NCBI GenBank assembly: GCA_029262835.1
Contig: JAJCYQ010000046.1
Span: 62,001 to 126,000, forward strand
Length of the DNA: 64,000 bases
Origin: Bacteroidota bacterium
GTDB taxonomy: Bacteria; Bacteroidota; Rhodothermia; Rhodothermales; UBA10348
Direction of reading: 5' to 3'
Part shown: positions 18,380 to 27,097 of the stretch, in pieces
Numbering within the stretch: position 1 is the first letter of the stretch
How the letters are laid out: each line of letters opens with the position of its first letter
Notes under the pieces: generated by a model
Databases searched by the model: none
Seen by the model: the letters and a program-made list of their open reading frames with translations, nothing else
What the model was told of the DNA's origin: nothing
Translations under genes and position numbers: made by a program

Positions 18380-18496
18380 CTCCGGGTCAACGCACAGTGT
18401 CGCCGGTGGGTTCAATGGAATGGCGGACCTCAGCGTAGCGTCCAACAGGCAACCAATTCGAGACACGACATGACACAAAAGGACCGCAACTGACGC

Positions 18497-19162
18497 ATGG
18501 CTTCTGCAGCCGTCATAGCCCCCGTTCGAACGGCCGCCCTTCGGGCCGTCGGTGCGCAGCGCGGTAGCGTGGCTGCGGAGCGCGCGGGCAGCCGTGACGA
18601 TAGCGCGTTGGTAGAGCAGGTTGTTCGCGGAGACGAGCACGCTTTCCGGCGCATTGTCGACGGTCACATCGATGCGGTCAGCCGCACGGTGACGGGCCTG
18701 CTCGGTCCGTCGGCCGAGGTGGACGATGTTGTACAGGACGTGTTCATCAAGCTGCACGCCAACCTGGCTACATTCCGGGGAGATGCAACGCTCCGCACGT
18801 TCGTCACCCGGATGGCCATCAACAGGAGTCTCGACGTGCTCCGGCAGCGAAAGCGTCGACGATGGATGCAGTCCTGGGGCCTGGGTTCAGAACTCGATGC
18901 GGCGGGGGCCGTCGCGCCTGCCCATACGCCGCTGGAGCAGCAGGACCTCGACGAGCGCCTCAGAAAGGCGCTAGATACACTGCCTGAAAAACAACGGACG
19001 GTCGTTGTATTGCGCCTGGTGGAGGGACTTTCCACGGAAGAGACAGCGCAGGTTCTTGATATCAAATACGGCACGGTCCTGTCCCGCCTCAAGCGGGCTA
19101 CCGACCAACTAAGAGCAGTGCTTTCGGCGAACGGGACGCTGGAAATGCTGGAGGATAAATAA
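18497..19162 (+). CDS. ECF-family RNA polymerase sigma factor
   Basis: This 221-residue protein has sigma region 2 at about residues 40-110 (EHAFRRIVDGHIDAVSRTV, VDDVVQDVFIKLHANLATFRGDATLRTFVTRMAINRSLDVLR). Region 4 is at about 155-210 (LDTLPEKQRTVVVLRLVEGLSTEETAQVLDIKYGTVLSRLKRA). The first 35 residues are an Ala/Arg-rich extension without family similarity. It heads a same-strand cluster of a small membrane protein, a second small membrane-anchored protein and a MacAB-type exporter, with gaps of only a few bases, so it probably controls this operon. No recognisable zinc-binding anti-sigma factor follows; the next gene is the best candidate for that role. Confidence 0.93.
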   Translation: MASAAVIAPVRTAALRAVGAQRGSVAAERAGSRDDSALVEQVVRGDEHAFRRIVDGHIDAVSRTVTGLLGPSAEVDDVVQDVFIKLHANLATFRGDATLRTFVTRMAINRSLDVLRQRKRRRWMQSWGLGSELDAAGAVAPAHTPLEQQDLDERLRKALDTLPEKQRTVVVLRLVEGLSTEETAQVLDIKYGTVLSRLKRATDQLRAVLSANGTLEMLEDK

Positions 19163-19164
19163 TC

Positions 19165-19506
19165 ATGACACAAAAAAATGAACGCCATCTGTCGAGTGCC
19201 CTGCGGGCCATGGTCGAGCGCGAGCGCCATCGTTCGGTGGCGCCAATGGCTACCGACCGCATTGTGCGTCTGGCGCGTGGCCACGGACTCGTGGGCCAGG
19301 AACGCACCGATCCGTTTGTCGAGGGCATACTGGGGTGGGCGCGCCCGGTCGTGGCAATCTGCCTGACGATTCTGGTGCTGCTTGTGGCCTACAATGTGCG
19401 GCTTTCGAACGAACTGCCGGGAATGGACACACCGACGGCCCGCGTGCTGGGCCTGCCCTCGGCGACGGTTGCCCTGGCGTTCGATCCTGATTTTGAAGAA
19501 CACTGA
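19165..19506 (+). CDS. Small single-pass membrane protein, putative anti-sigma factor
   Basis: This 113-residue protein begins 3 bases after the sigma factor stop. It has a soluble basic N-terminal region of about 60 residues, one transmembrane helix (PVVAICLTILVLLVAYNV, about 60-78) and a short outer tail of about 35 residues. This is the topology of a one-pass anti-sigma factor, with the N-terminal part holding the sigma factor on the cytoplasmic side. It lacks the HxxxCxxC zinc motif of ZAS-type anti-sigma factors, and I recognise no known family. The role is inferred from position and topology only. Confidence 0.7.
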   Translation: MTQKNERHLSSALRAMVERERHRSVAPMATDRIVRLARGHGLVGQERTDPFVEGILGWARPVVAICLTILVLLVAYNVRLSNELPGMDTPTARVLGLPSATVALAFDPDFEEH

Positions 19507-19510
19507 ACCC

Positions 19511-19900
19511 ATGAAAACACAAACCAAATCCGCAATGGTACTGGTGGTCACGCTCCTGGTGGGCATTGCCATCGGCGCGGTCGGGTGGTCCATTGTCCAT
19601 AACGAGCGGATGGAACGCATGCGGGAAATGCGCCGCGAGGGCGGATTGTATGGTGTCATTGACCGCTACATCGACCCGGAGTCCGCCAATCAGGAGGAGC
19701 AGCTCCGAGCCGTGGCCGATCGCTATCACCGACAGCTTGACGACATCTACGGACTGGCCCGCCGTCAGCGGAATGTGGCACTGGATTCCATGCGCGCTGA
19801 ATTGAGAACGCTTTTGTCCGACGCACAACAGGAGGCCATGGCAGACTGGCTCCGCCCGCGATCTGAAGAACCTGCCGATACCACACAAACACCCAATTGA
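19511..19900 (+). CDS. Membrane-anchored Spy/CpxP-like small protein
   Basis: This 129-residue protein has an N-terminal membrane anchor (VLVVTLLVGIAIGAVGWSIV) followed by a soluble helical region. The helices EQLRAVADRYHRQLDDIYGLARRQRNVALDSMRAELRTLLSDAQQEAM resemble the periplasmic helical hairpin of Spy/CpxP or heavy-metal-resistance proteins, in which an LTxxQ-like element is typical; here it is SDAQQEA. It starts 4 bases after the preceding gene and ends 8 bases before the membrane fusion protein. It could sense envelope or metal stress for the sigma/anti-sigma pair. Family assignment is tentative. Confidence 0.65.
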   Translation: MKTQTKSAMVLVVTLLVGIAIGAVGWSIVHNERMERMREMRREGGLYGVIDRYIDPESANQEEQLRAVADRYHRQLDDIYGLARRQRNVALDSMRAELRTLLSDAQQEAMADWLRPRSEEPADTTQTPN

Positions 19901-19908
19901 ACACCTTG

Positions 19909-21255
19909 ATGAAACGCACTATTTCGATAATCGCTGTACTGGCCATTGGGGCCGCCGTCGTCTGGTATTCCACCCGGGCCGAGGCGGAGTCGACCATGGA
20001 ATACCGGTTTGTAGAGGTTACGCGGGGCAACCTGGAGTCGGTCGTTGCATCGACGGGCTCAATCGGCGCAGTCAAGACCGTCCAGGTCGGCACGCAGGTG
20101 TCGGGAATAATCAACCAGATCTACGTTGATTTCAACGATCCCGTGCGGGAGGGGCAGATCATTGCCCGTATAGACACGACGCTCCTGGCGTCTTCGGTAC
20201 GCGATGCGCAGGCCAACCTGCGGCGCGCCGAGGCCCAGTTCGTGTTCAACAAGGCGGAGTATGACCGCATAGCGGAGCTCTTTGAAAAGGAATTCACGAC
20301 GGAAGTGGCGCTGAACCAGGCCAAGTTCAACCTGGACAATGCACAGGCAGGCCTGGAAACGGCACGCATCCAACTGGAGCGGCAGCAGCGTAATCTGGGG
20401 TATGCCACCATCTATTCACCCATTGATGGCGTTGTGGTGGAACGCAACGTGGACGAAGGGCAAACGGTGGCCGCAAGCCTGTCGGCCCCCCAGTTGTTTC
20501 TCATTGCAAACGATCTCGGCCAGCTTGAAATTCTTGTCAATGTGGACGAGGCGGATATCGGTCTCATCGAGCCAGGGCAGTCGGCCCGGTTTACGGTGCA
20601 GGCGTACAGTGATGACGTATTCCAGGGAGCGGTTCGTCAGGTCCGACTGCAGTCCACGGTAGAGAGTAATGTGGTGACCTATACCGTTGTCGTCGATGTA
20701 GACAACTCGGATGGCAAGCTGCTTCCGGGCATGACAGCGACGGTCGATTTCCTGGTCGACAGCGCCGAGGATGTGTTCATGGTGCCAAATGCAGCACTCC
20801 GTTTCAGGCCGACAGAAAGCATGATGGCCGTGCTGCAGGAGCGCTTCCAGGCTATGCGCGAGCAGAGGCAGGCTGCAGGCGACACGACGCAGGCTGATCA
20901 GCGGGGCGCGCGAGGTCGTCCAGGTGCCGCCGGTGGCGCCGCTGCAGGTGGAGCTCCGGCCGGTGGTGCTCAGGTCGGTGGTGGCGGATTTCCGGGCGCA
21001 GGCGCCTTCGGAGGCCGAAATTCCAACGCAGCCATGCTCTGGTACGTGGACGAAAGTGGCGCACTCCAGATAGCCCGTGCCCGGACCGGCATCACGGACG
21101 GATCGTCGACCGAAATCATTGGTCGAGACATCACCGATGGCATGAAAATCATTGCCGGAGTGACGGAGGTTGTGTCCGAAGGAGGGTTCCAGAATCCGTT
21201 TTCCTCGAACAACGATTCCGGTGGCAATCGCTTCTCACGCGGGGGCGGATTCTGA
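19909..21255 (+). CDS. macA: MacA/HlyD-type periplasmic membrane fusion protein
   Basis: This 448-residue protein has an N-terminal membrane anchor and the usual order of a membrane fusion protein: a lipoyl half-motif (GSIGAVKTVQVGTQVSGIINQI), a long alpha-hairpin (about 85-150), the second lipoyl half (YATIYSPIDGVVVERNVDEGQTV) and beta-barrel domains (LFLIANDLGQLEILVNVDEADI). It should link the MacB-type transporter to an outer-membrane channel, but no TolC gene is in the window. A Gly/Ala/Pro-rich insertion lies at about residues 340-370 before the membrane-proximal domain. The start is the ATG at 19909 rather than the overlapping TTG at 19897. It is followed after 1 base by the ATPase gene. 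Confidence 0.92.
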   Translation: MKRTISIIAVLAIGAAVVWYSTRAEAESTMEYRFVEVTRGNLESVVASTGSIGAVKTVQVGTQVSGIINQIYVDFNDPVREGQIIARIDTTLLASSVRDAQANLRRAEAQFVFNKAEYDRIAELFEKEFTTEVALNQAKFNLDNAQAGLETARIQLERQQRNLGYATIYSPIDGVVVERNVDEGQTVAASLSAPQLFLIANDLGQLEILVNVDEADIGLIEPGQSARFTVQAYSDDVFQGAVRQVRLQSTVESNVVTYTVVVDVDNSDGKLLPGMTATVDFLVDSAEDVFMVPNAALRFRPTESMMAVLQERFQAMREQRQAAGDTTQADQRGARGRPGAAGGAAAGGAPAGGAQVGGGGFPGAGAFGGRNSNAAMLWYVDESGALQIARARTGITDGSSTEIIGRDITDGMKIIAGVTEVVSEGGFQNPFSSNNDSGGNRFSRGGGF

Positions 21256-21256
21256 C

Positions 21257-22027
21257 ATGGATGCATCTGCAGTCATCAGGACGCATGGTATCACGAAGGT
21301 CTATACCATGGGAGCCACCCAGGTACACGCACTTCGTGGAATTGACGTGGATATACAGAAGGGAGAAATGGTCGCCATCATGGGGGCGTCAGGTTCCGGT
21401 AAGTCTACCTTCATGAACATCCTGGGGGGACTCGATTACCCCACGGCCGGTACCTACGAGCTGGATGGGATCCAGGTCAGCGCGTTGTCAAAAAACAAAC
21501 TGGCTGACGTCCGCAATCAGAAAATCGGGTTCGTCTTCCAGGGATTCAACTTGTTGGCTCGAACGACGGCGGTCGAGAATGTCGAGCTTCCGTTGCTCTA
21601 CGATCGGTTGGGGCGCGTCAAGAACCCGCGCCAGGCGGCGGTCCGGGCGCTGGAACGCGTCGGTCTGGGTGACCGGGTGGACCACCTTCCCAATGAACTG
21701 TCGGGTGGTCAGCAGCAGCGTGTAGCCATTGCCCGTGCCCTGGTCACCGAGCCTGCCATGCTGCTCGCCGACGAACCGACTGGTAATCTGGATTCCGTCA
21801 CGACCGTGGAGGTGATGACACTTTTCCAGGAACTGAACGACAGCGGAATCACCATCCTACTCGTGACGCATGAGCACGATGTGGCCAGTTACGCCAGTCG
21901 AGTCATTGAACTGCGCGATGGCCGCGTTATCCGGGATGAGTACCAACAGCGGGCATCGGCCCGCGAAGACCTTGAGCGGATACTCGCGGAGCGCGAGCGC
22001 GAAGAACTTGAAGAGGTGAACACATGA
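21257..22027 (+). CDS. MacB-type ABC transporter ATPase subunit
   Basis: This 256-residue ATPase has Walker A MGASGSGKST (about 42-51), signature LSGGQQQRVAIARAL, Walker B MLLADEPTGNLD and the switch histidine in LLVTHEHDVA. The closest architecture is the LolD/MacB ATPase family. In E. coli MacB the ATPase and permease are fused; here they are separate genes overlapping by 4 nt (ATGA). Homology and the 1-base gap after macA place the start at ATG 21257; the open frame extends upstream to 21170 inside macA. It would power export through the mechanotransmission permease encoded next. Confidence 0.95.
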   Translation: MDASAVIRTHGITKVYTMGATQVHALRGIDVDIQKGEMVAIMGASGSGKSTFMNILGGLDYPTAGTYELDGIQVSALSKNKLADVRNQKIGFVFQGFNLLARTTAVENVELPLLYDRLGRVKNPRQAAVRALERVGLGDRVDHLPNELSGGQQQRVAIARALVTEPAMLLADEPTGNLDSVTTVEVMTLFQELNDSGITILLVTHEHDVASYASRVIELRDGRVIRDEYQQRASAREDLERILAEREREELEEVNT

Positions 22028-23241
22028 GACCATTCAGATTGGTGAAGGTGGCTGGCAAGAGCATCATAAAGAACAAGATGCGGACGCTCCTCACCATGCT
22101 CGGCATCATCATCGGCGTTGGTGCCGTGCTCGTGATGGTTGCCGTCGGGGACGGCGCAAAGAGCCAGATTGAGAGTCAGATCCGGAATCTCGGAAGCAAC
22201 ATGCTGGTCGTCACGCCGGGTTCGTCGAGTGCCGGAGGTGTCAGCCGGGGGTCGGGGAGCTTCAATCGACTCAGCCTCGAGGATGCCGAGAAAATCAAGA
22301 ATGAATCTGTTTTTGTGTCCATGGTGTCTCCGGTCGTAACGACTTTCAGTCAGATCATCGGGGGCAGTGGCAACTGGCGCGCACGGCTCAACGGTGTCGA
22401 CGTGGACTACCTGCTTATTCGCGACTGGAATCTGGCGTCGGGATCGTGGTTTACGGCCCAGGACGTACGATCTGGCAAAAAGGTGGCGGTTCTCGGAAAG
22501 ACTGTAGCCGATCAGCTCTTTGCCGGACAGGATGCCGTCGGGCAGACCATCCAGATCAGGAACGTTCCTGTCCAGGTAATCGGTGTGCTCGAGCCGAAGG
22601 GGCAGACGCCGGAAGGGTCCGACCAGGACGATGTGGTACTCTCGCCCTACACGACAGTCCAACAGCGACTGAGCCGGTTCCGCTTCATATCCCAGATCCT
22701 GGTTTCGACGTCGAACCAGAACGATATTCCAGCGGCCCAGGACGAGATCGGCGCCATCCTGCGCGAATCCCACGGATTGGCGCAGTTCGAAGAAAATGAC
22801 TTCGAGGTCAAGAACCAGACGCAGCTCGCCGATGCCGCCTCCGGCACGACCGAGGTTATGACGCTGCTGCTGGCGGCTATTGCCTCCATCTCGCTGCTCG
22901 TTGGGGGAATCGGCATCATGAACATCATGCTGGTATCCGTAACGGAGCGGACGCGTGAAATCGGGATCCGGATGGCTATTGGGGCGCGGGGCAGTGACGT
23001 GCTCGTTCAGTTCCTGATCGAGGCCATTGTGATGAGTGTGCTGGGCGGGGCTATTGGCGTGGCCATCGGATTCGGCGGTGCCGCACTTGTGGCCAATGTG
23101 ACGGGGTGGTCGACCGTGGTGGAGCCCAATACGGTCATCGTGGCCCTGGTCTTCTCGGCAGCGGTCGGCATTTTCTTCGGTTTCTACCCCGCGCGAAAGG
23201 CCGCGGCCATGAACCCCATCGATGCCCTGCGTTTCGAGTAG
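22024..23241 (+). CDS. MacB-type ABC transporter permease (FtsX-like)
   Basis: This 405-residue permease has the MacB/FtsX topology: one transmembrane helix near residues 20-40 (TLLTMLGIIIGVGAVLVMVAVGDGAK), a large periplasmic MacB_PCD domain (about 45-275), and three C-terminal helices. These include LLVGGIGIMNIMLVSVTERTREIGIRMAIGA, the conserved FtsX core. It shares an ATGA overlap with the ATPase gene. Substrates of such systems include antibiotics, haem precursors, lipopeptides or toxins; nothing here identifies one. The operon ends at this gene, facing the convergent yidD. Confidence 0.95.
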   Translation: MRPFRLVKVAGKSIIKNKMRTLLTMLGIIIGVGAVLVMVAVGDGAKSQIESQIRNLGSNMLVVTPGSSSAGGVSRGSGSFNRLSLEDAEKIKNESVFVSMVSPVVTTFSQIIGGSGNWRARLNGVDVDYLLIRDWNLASGSWFTAQDVRSGKKVAVLGKTVADQLFAGQDAVGQTIQIRNVPVQVIGVLEPKGQTPEGSDQDDVVLSPYTTVQQRLSRFRFISQILVSTSNQNDIPAAQDEIGAILRESHGLAQFEENDFEVKNQTQLADAASGTTEVMTLLLAAIASISLLVGGIGIMNIMLVSVTERTREIGIRMAIGARGSDVLVQFLIEAIVMSVLGGAIGVAIGFGGAALVANVTGWSTVVEPNTVIVALVFSAAVGIFFGFYPARKAAAMNPIDALRFE

Positions 23242-23257
23242 CATCCGTCCGGGATAC

Positions 23258-23506
23258 CTATGTGCTGTCATCGCCCGGCTTCTGCTCGGTGTACCAGGTG
23301 GGCGGATCGTATCCACACGATCCCCAGGGGTTGCATCGCACAATCCGGTGCACGGTCAGAATGAGACCGCGCACGGCTCCGTACTTCTTCAGCGCTTCGA
23401 TCGCATACTCGGAGCAGGTAGGCGTAAAATTGCAGCTTCCCGGAAAATGGGGGGAGATGACCAGTTGGTAGAGCCGTACGACCCCCATGAGCAGGCGCGC
23501 GACCAT
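23258..23506 (-). CDS. yidD: Membrane protein insertion efficiency factor YidD
   Basis: This 82-residue protein matches YidD, a small membrane-associated protein that helps YidC-dependent insertion. Diagnostic features are LYQLVISPHFPGSCNFTPTCSEYAIEAL with its cysteines, and RCNPWGSCGYDPP. The N-terminal helix is amphipathic or hydrophobic. It starts 1 base after the dnaE stop, so it is co-transcribed with dnaE rather than with its usual neighbours rnpA and yidC. Confidence 0.95.
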   Translation of the reverse strand: MVARLLMGVVRLYQLVISPHFPGSCNFTPTCSEYAIEALKKYGAVRGLILTVHRIVRCNPWGSCGYDPPTWYTEQKPGDDST

Positions 23507-23507
23507 G

Positions 23508-26500
23508 TCAGGACTCGCCCTCTACCACGATGGAGCGCTGGCCGAAGAGTGCGGCAAGTCCGGTCATGACATCCTGATTGGGATCGATGACGCAGGTTCG
23601 GCTCAGGATGCGGCGGGGGCGGGGATCCCGGCCGCTGAGCAGATCGAAGTAGAGCTTGCAGGACCCGCGCTGATCGGCCAGCATGCCTTCCAGGGCATCT
23701 ACCTGCTCCATCCGGAGATCTTCGACAGACATCCGGATGACGAGTGACCGGATCATCTGCTCCCTGACTTTCCACATGGGCGTGATGTCGTTGGCCATGA
23801 TCTTGTTCGAGCCGCCACGGACTTCGACGGCTCCCCGGATGAGGACAATGGCATCTACCTGGAGGTACTGTTGCACCTTGTCATATGTATTCGAGAAACA
23901 GACGACCTCCGCCTGTCCGGAATAGTCTTCGACCTGGCAGAAGGCGAACGGCTTGCCATTTCGCGTCACGCGATGCTGGACTTCCGTTATGATCCCGCAA
24001 AAGGCGTGCTGTGGTCTGTTGCTCCGCGCCTGCCACGAGTCGTCGGTCGGGGGCTCCTTGGCTACGAGCTCGGGAATATCAACGATGTCGGCCGATGCGA
24101 AGGCGCGAGCCTCCGGCCCGAATGCTTCCAGCGGATGTCCCGTGATATAGAACCCCATGGTTTCACGTTCTTCCTTGAGCATACGGGAGCGGGGCCACGG
24201 CGACACGCTGCCAGGCATGGCGGGCTCCATCTGCGCGCTGCCGTCGCCACCAGGCTCCCCGAATAGACTCATGGCACCGGCGGCGGCATCGGCCTGCACC
24301 TGCTGTCCATAGGCAACGGCGGTTTCCACGGCTTCCAGAAGCTGCGCGCGGTGCCCCTCAAGCGTGTCCATCGCGCCCGCACGGACAAGGCTCTCCAGCG
24401 CCTTTTTGTTTACGGTGCGCATATCCACGCGCCGTGCAAAATCGAACAGGGAGTCGAATGGGCCTGCCTTGTCACGTTCCTGGACGACGACCTCAATGGC
24501 ACCCATGCCGAGCCCCTTGATGGCTCCAAGGCCGAAGCGGATTCTACCGTCATCGACCGAGAACCGCGCCAGACTGTCATTGACCGATGGAGGCAGGATG
24601 TCAAGTCCCAGGTGCCGCGCTTCCTCGAGGACGATGGCCAGTTTCTTGTTGTCGCCCATTTCGTTGGTCATGGCGGCGGCCATGAACTCTGCCGGATAGT
24701 GGGCTTTCAGATAGGCCGTCTGATAGGCCACGATGGAGTAGGCCGCGGCGTGACTCTTGTTGAATCCGTAGCCAGCGAATTTGGCCATCAGATCAAAGAC
24801 ATCGCTGGCCGTCTTCTCGTCCACATCGCGCTCGGCTGCTCCGGCGAGGAACTTCTCCCGCTGCGTGATCATCTCCGAGTGCTTCTTCTTGCCCATGGCG
24901 CGGCGCAGGATGTCAGCGCCACCCAGGGAGTAGCCCCCCATGACCTGTGCCATCTGCATGACCTGCTCCTGATACACCGGGATCCCATAGGTGGGCTCCA
25001 GGATGGGTTCCAGCATGGCATGCGGATAGGATACAGGCTCGTCGCCGTGCTTTCGGGCAATATAGGTCGGGATGTTATCCATGGGCCCCGGTCTGTAAAG
25101 GGCATTCATGGCAATCAGATCATCGATCGTAGTGGGCTGCAGCTTGCGCAGCCACTCGCGCATGCCCGACGACTCGAACTGGAAAATGGATACCGTGTCT
25201 CCCCGCTGGAAAAGCTCGAACGTGACCTCATCGTCCTGTGGGATCTGTTCGAGGTCGATTTCCAGGCCGTGGTTCTGCCGGATCAGGTCGAGGGCGTCGT
25301 TGATCACGGTAAGCGTCTTCAGGCCCAGGAAGTCCATCTTGAGCAGCCCGAACGCTTCCACCCATTTGCCGTCATACTGCGTTGTGATTACGTCCTCACT
25401 GCCCGACTTGCCTTTGGCGACAGAAATCGGCACATAATCGCTTACCCGTCCCGGGGCAATGATGACACCGGCCGCGTGCACGCCCGTATGGCGCGCCGAC
25501 CCTTCGAGCACCTTGGCATAGTGGATGAGTTTGCGGAGTTGCTCGTTGTCACCGTTTTCGAGTTCACGGAACTCCTTCACCTCTTCTATGGCCGAGGCGA
25601 GCGATGCCTTCGGTCCTTCTGGAATGAGTTTGGCAATGCGGTCCGCTTCCATGAGCGGCACCTGGAGCACGCGGGCTACATCGCGGATGACGCTCCGCGG
25701 ACCCATTGTACCAAAGGTCACAATCTGGCACACGCTCTCACGACCGTACTTCTGGACGACGTAGTCAATGACTTTGCTGCGGCCCCTGTCGTCGAAATCG
25801 ATGTCGATATCGGGCATGGACACGCGCTCCGGATTCAGGAAGCGTTCGAACAGCAGATCGAAGGCAAGGGGATCCACATTCGTGATTCCCAGGCAGTAGG
25901 CGACGATGGATCCGGCGGCCGACCCCCGGCCAGGGCCCACACTCACACCGAGATCGCGCGCGGCTGTCGTAAAATCCTGGACAATCAGGAAATAGCCGGC
26001 ATAGCCCATTTCCTTGATGATTCCGAGCTCCTTGTCAATCCGCTCGCCGACATGCGCAGGCATTTCGGGATAGCGTGTTCTGGCCCGCTCGTAGACCATG
26101 TGCCGCAGGAAGGCATCCATGTCGTTATTGAACTCGGCCGGGAGCGGATAGTGCGGCATGAGCAGTTCGCCCATGGGCAGTTCGAGGGAACACCTGTCGG
26201 CAATATTGACGGTCGACTCCAGCGCCTGGCGAACGACGCCTGCGTCCACGTCGCGGAGCGCCTGCTCCATTTCGGATGCCGTCTTCAAATAGAACTGGTT
26301 GTTCTCGAAGCGCATGCGATTCGGATCGTACAGGTCCTTGCCCGTCTGCAGACAGAGCAGTACGTCCTGGGCTTCCGAGTCCTCCTGTTCCACATAATGC
26401 ACGTCGTTGGTTGCCACGACGTCGACGTTGTACTGCTTCGCCCAGCGCAGCAGCACCTCGTTGCAGGTGTGCTGGTCCGGGATATTGTGGTCCTGGATTT

Positions 26501-27008
26501 CAATGAAGTAGTCGTCTCCGAATATCTCCAGCCATGATTCGAAAACCCCGCGCGCGGCATCTTCTCCTTTCTTCAGAATGGTCTGGAGCACCTGGCCCTG
26601 CAGGCAACAGGTCGTGGCTATAAGTCCTTCGGAGTGCTCCCGAAGCGTGTTCAGGTCAATCCTGGGCTTGTAATAGTAGCCCTCCGTAAAGGACAGCGAC
26701 GAGAGTCGGATCAGATTCCGGTAGCCCGTCAGGTTCTTGGCCAGAAGCACCTGGTGATACCGCGTGCGGTCGGAGCGGTCGGCCATCGGCGACGCCGTGA
26801 CGTAGAATTCGCAGCCGATGATGGGTTTGATATTCCTGCGCCGGGCGGTCGTGTAGAATTCGGGGACGCCGAACAGGTTGCCGTGGTCCGTAATGGCCAT
26901 CGCGGGCATCTCGAGCCGCTCCGCCTTCTCGAGCAGATTGGAAATCCGGGCTGCGCCATCGAGCAGGGAATACTGGGTATGGCAGTGCAGATGGCAGAAT
27001 GGCGTCAT
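23508..27008 (-). CDS. dnaE: DNA polymerase III alpha subunit
   Basis: This 1166-residue replicative polymerase has the standard DnaE1 order. The N-terminal PHP domain opens with HLHCHTQYSLLDGA. The polymerase palm carries GPGRGSAAGSIVAYCLGI and the catalytic aspartates in MPDIDIDFDDRGR (about residues 397-409). Fingers follow, then a tandem HhH region (GYGFNKSHAAAYS). A C-terminal OB fold (CGIITEVQHRVTRNGKPFAFCQVEDYSG) precedes the tau-binding end. The length is normal. It extends DNA as the core of the replisome. The gene is transcribed divergently from the unknown gene at 27098 and is followed directly by yidD. Confidence 0.98.
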   Translation of the reverse strand: MTPFCHLHCHTQYSLLDGAARISNLLEKAERLEMPAMAITDHGNLFGVPEFYTTARRRNIKPIIGCEFYVTASPMADRSDRTRYHQVLLAKNLTGYRNLIRLSSLSFTEGYYYKPRIDLNTLREHSEGLIATTCCLQGQVLQTILKKGEDAARGVFESWLEIFGDDYFIEIQDHNIPDQHTCNEVLLRWAKQYNVDVVATNDVHYVEQEDSEAQDVLLCLQTGKDLYDPNRMRFENNQFYLKTASEMEQALRDVDAGVVRQALESTVNIADRCSLELPMGELLMPHYPLPAEFNNDMDAFLRHMVYERARTRYPEMPAHVGERIDKELGIIKEMGYAGYFLIVQDFTTAARDLGVSVGPGRGSAAGSIVAYCLGITNVDPLAFDLLFERFLNPERVSMPDIDIDFDDRGRSKVIDYVVQKYGRESVCQIVTFGTMGPRSVIRDVARVLQVPLMEADRIAKLIPEGPKASLASAIEEVKEFRELENGDNEQLRKLIHYAKVLEGSARHTGVHAAGVIIAPGRVSDYVPISVAKGKSGSEDVITTQYDGKWVEAFGLLKMDFLGLKTLTVINDALDLIRQNHGLEIDLEQIPQDDEVTFELFQRGDTVSIFQFESSGMREWLRKLQPTTIDDLIAMNALYRPGPMDNIPTYIARKHGDEPVSYPHAMLEPILEPTYGIPVYQEQVMQMAQVMGGYSLGGADILRRAMGKKKHSEMITQREKFLAGAAERDVDEKTASDVFDLMAKFAGYGFNKSHAAAYSIVAYQTAYLKAHYPAEFMAAAMTNEMGDNKKLAIVLEEARHLGLDILPPSVNDSLARFSVDDGRIRFGLGAIKGLGMGAIEVVVQERDKAGPFDSLFDFARRVDMRTVNKKALESLVRAGAMDTLEGHRAQLLEAVETAVAYGQQVQADAAAGAMSLFGEPGGDGSAQMEPAMPGSVSPWPRSRMLKEERETMGFYITGHPLEAFGPEARAFASADIVDIPELVAKEPPTDDSWQARSNRPQHAFCGIITEVQHRVTRNGKPFAFCQVEDYSGQAEVVCFSNTYDKVQQYLQVDAIVLIRGAVEVRGGSNKIMANDITPMWKVREQMIRSLVIRMSVEDLRMEQVDALEGMLADQRGSCKLYFDLLSGRDPRPRRILSRTCVIDPNQDVMTGLAALFGQRSIVVEGES

Positions 27009-27097
27009 GGAGCGCGGAGAGTAGAGTCGTTCAGGTGCGGATCATTCAGTACGTCCGGAAATAAACCATCCACCGTGATGCAATCAACCTGATATCC

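Noticed and set aside
24351-26537. Plus-strand open frame of 728 codons opposite dnaE
   Set aside because: It is the antisense shadow of the DNA polymerase III alpha gene; its composition (His/Arg/Val-rich, no motifs) is typical of such shadows.
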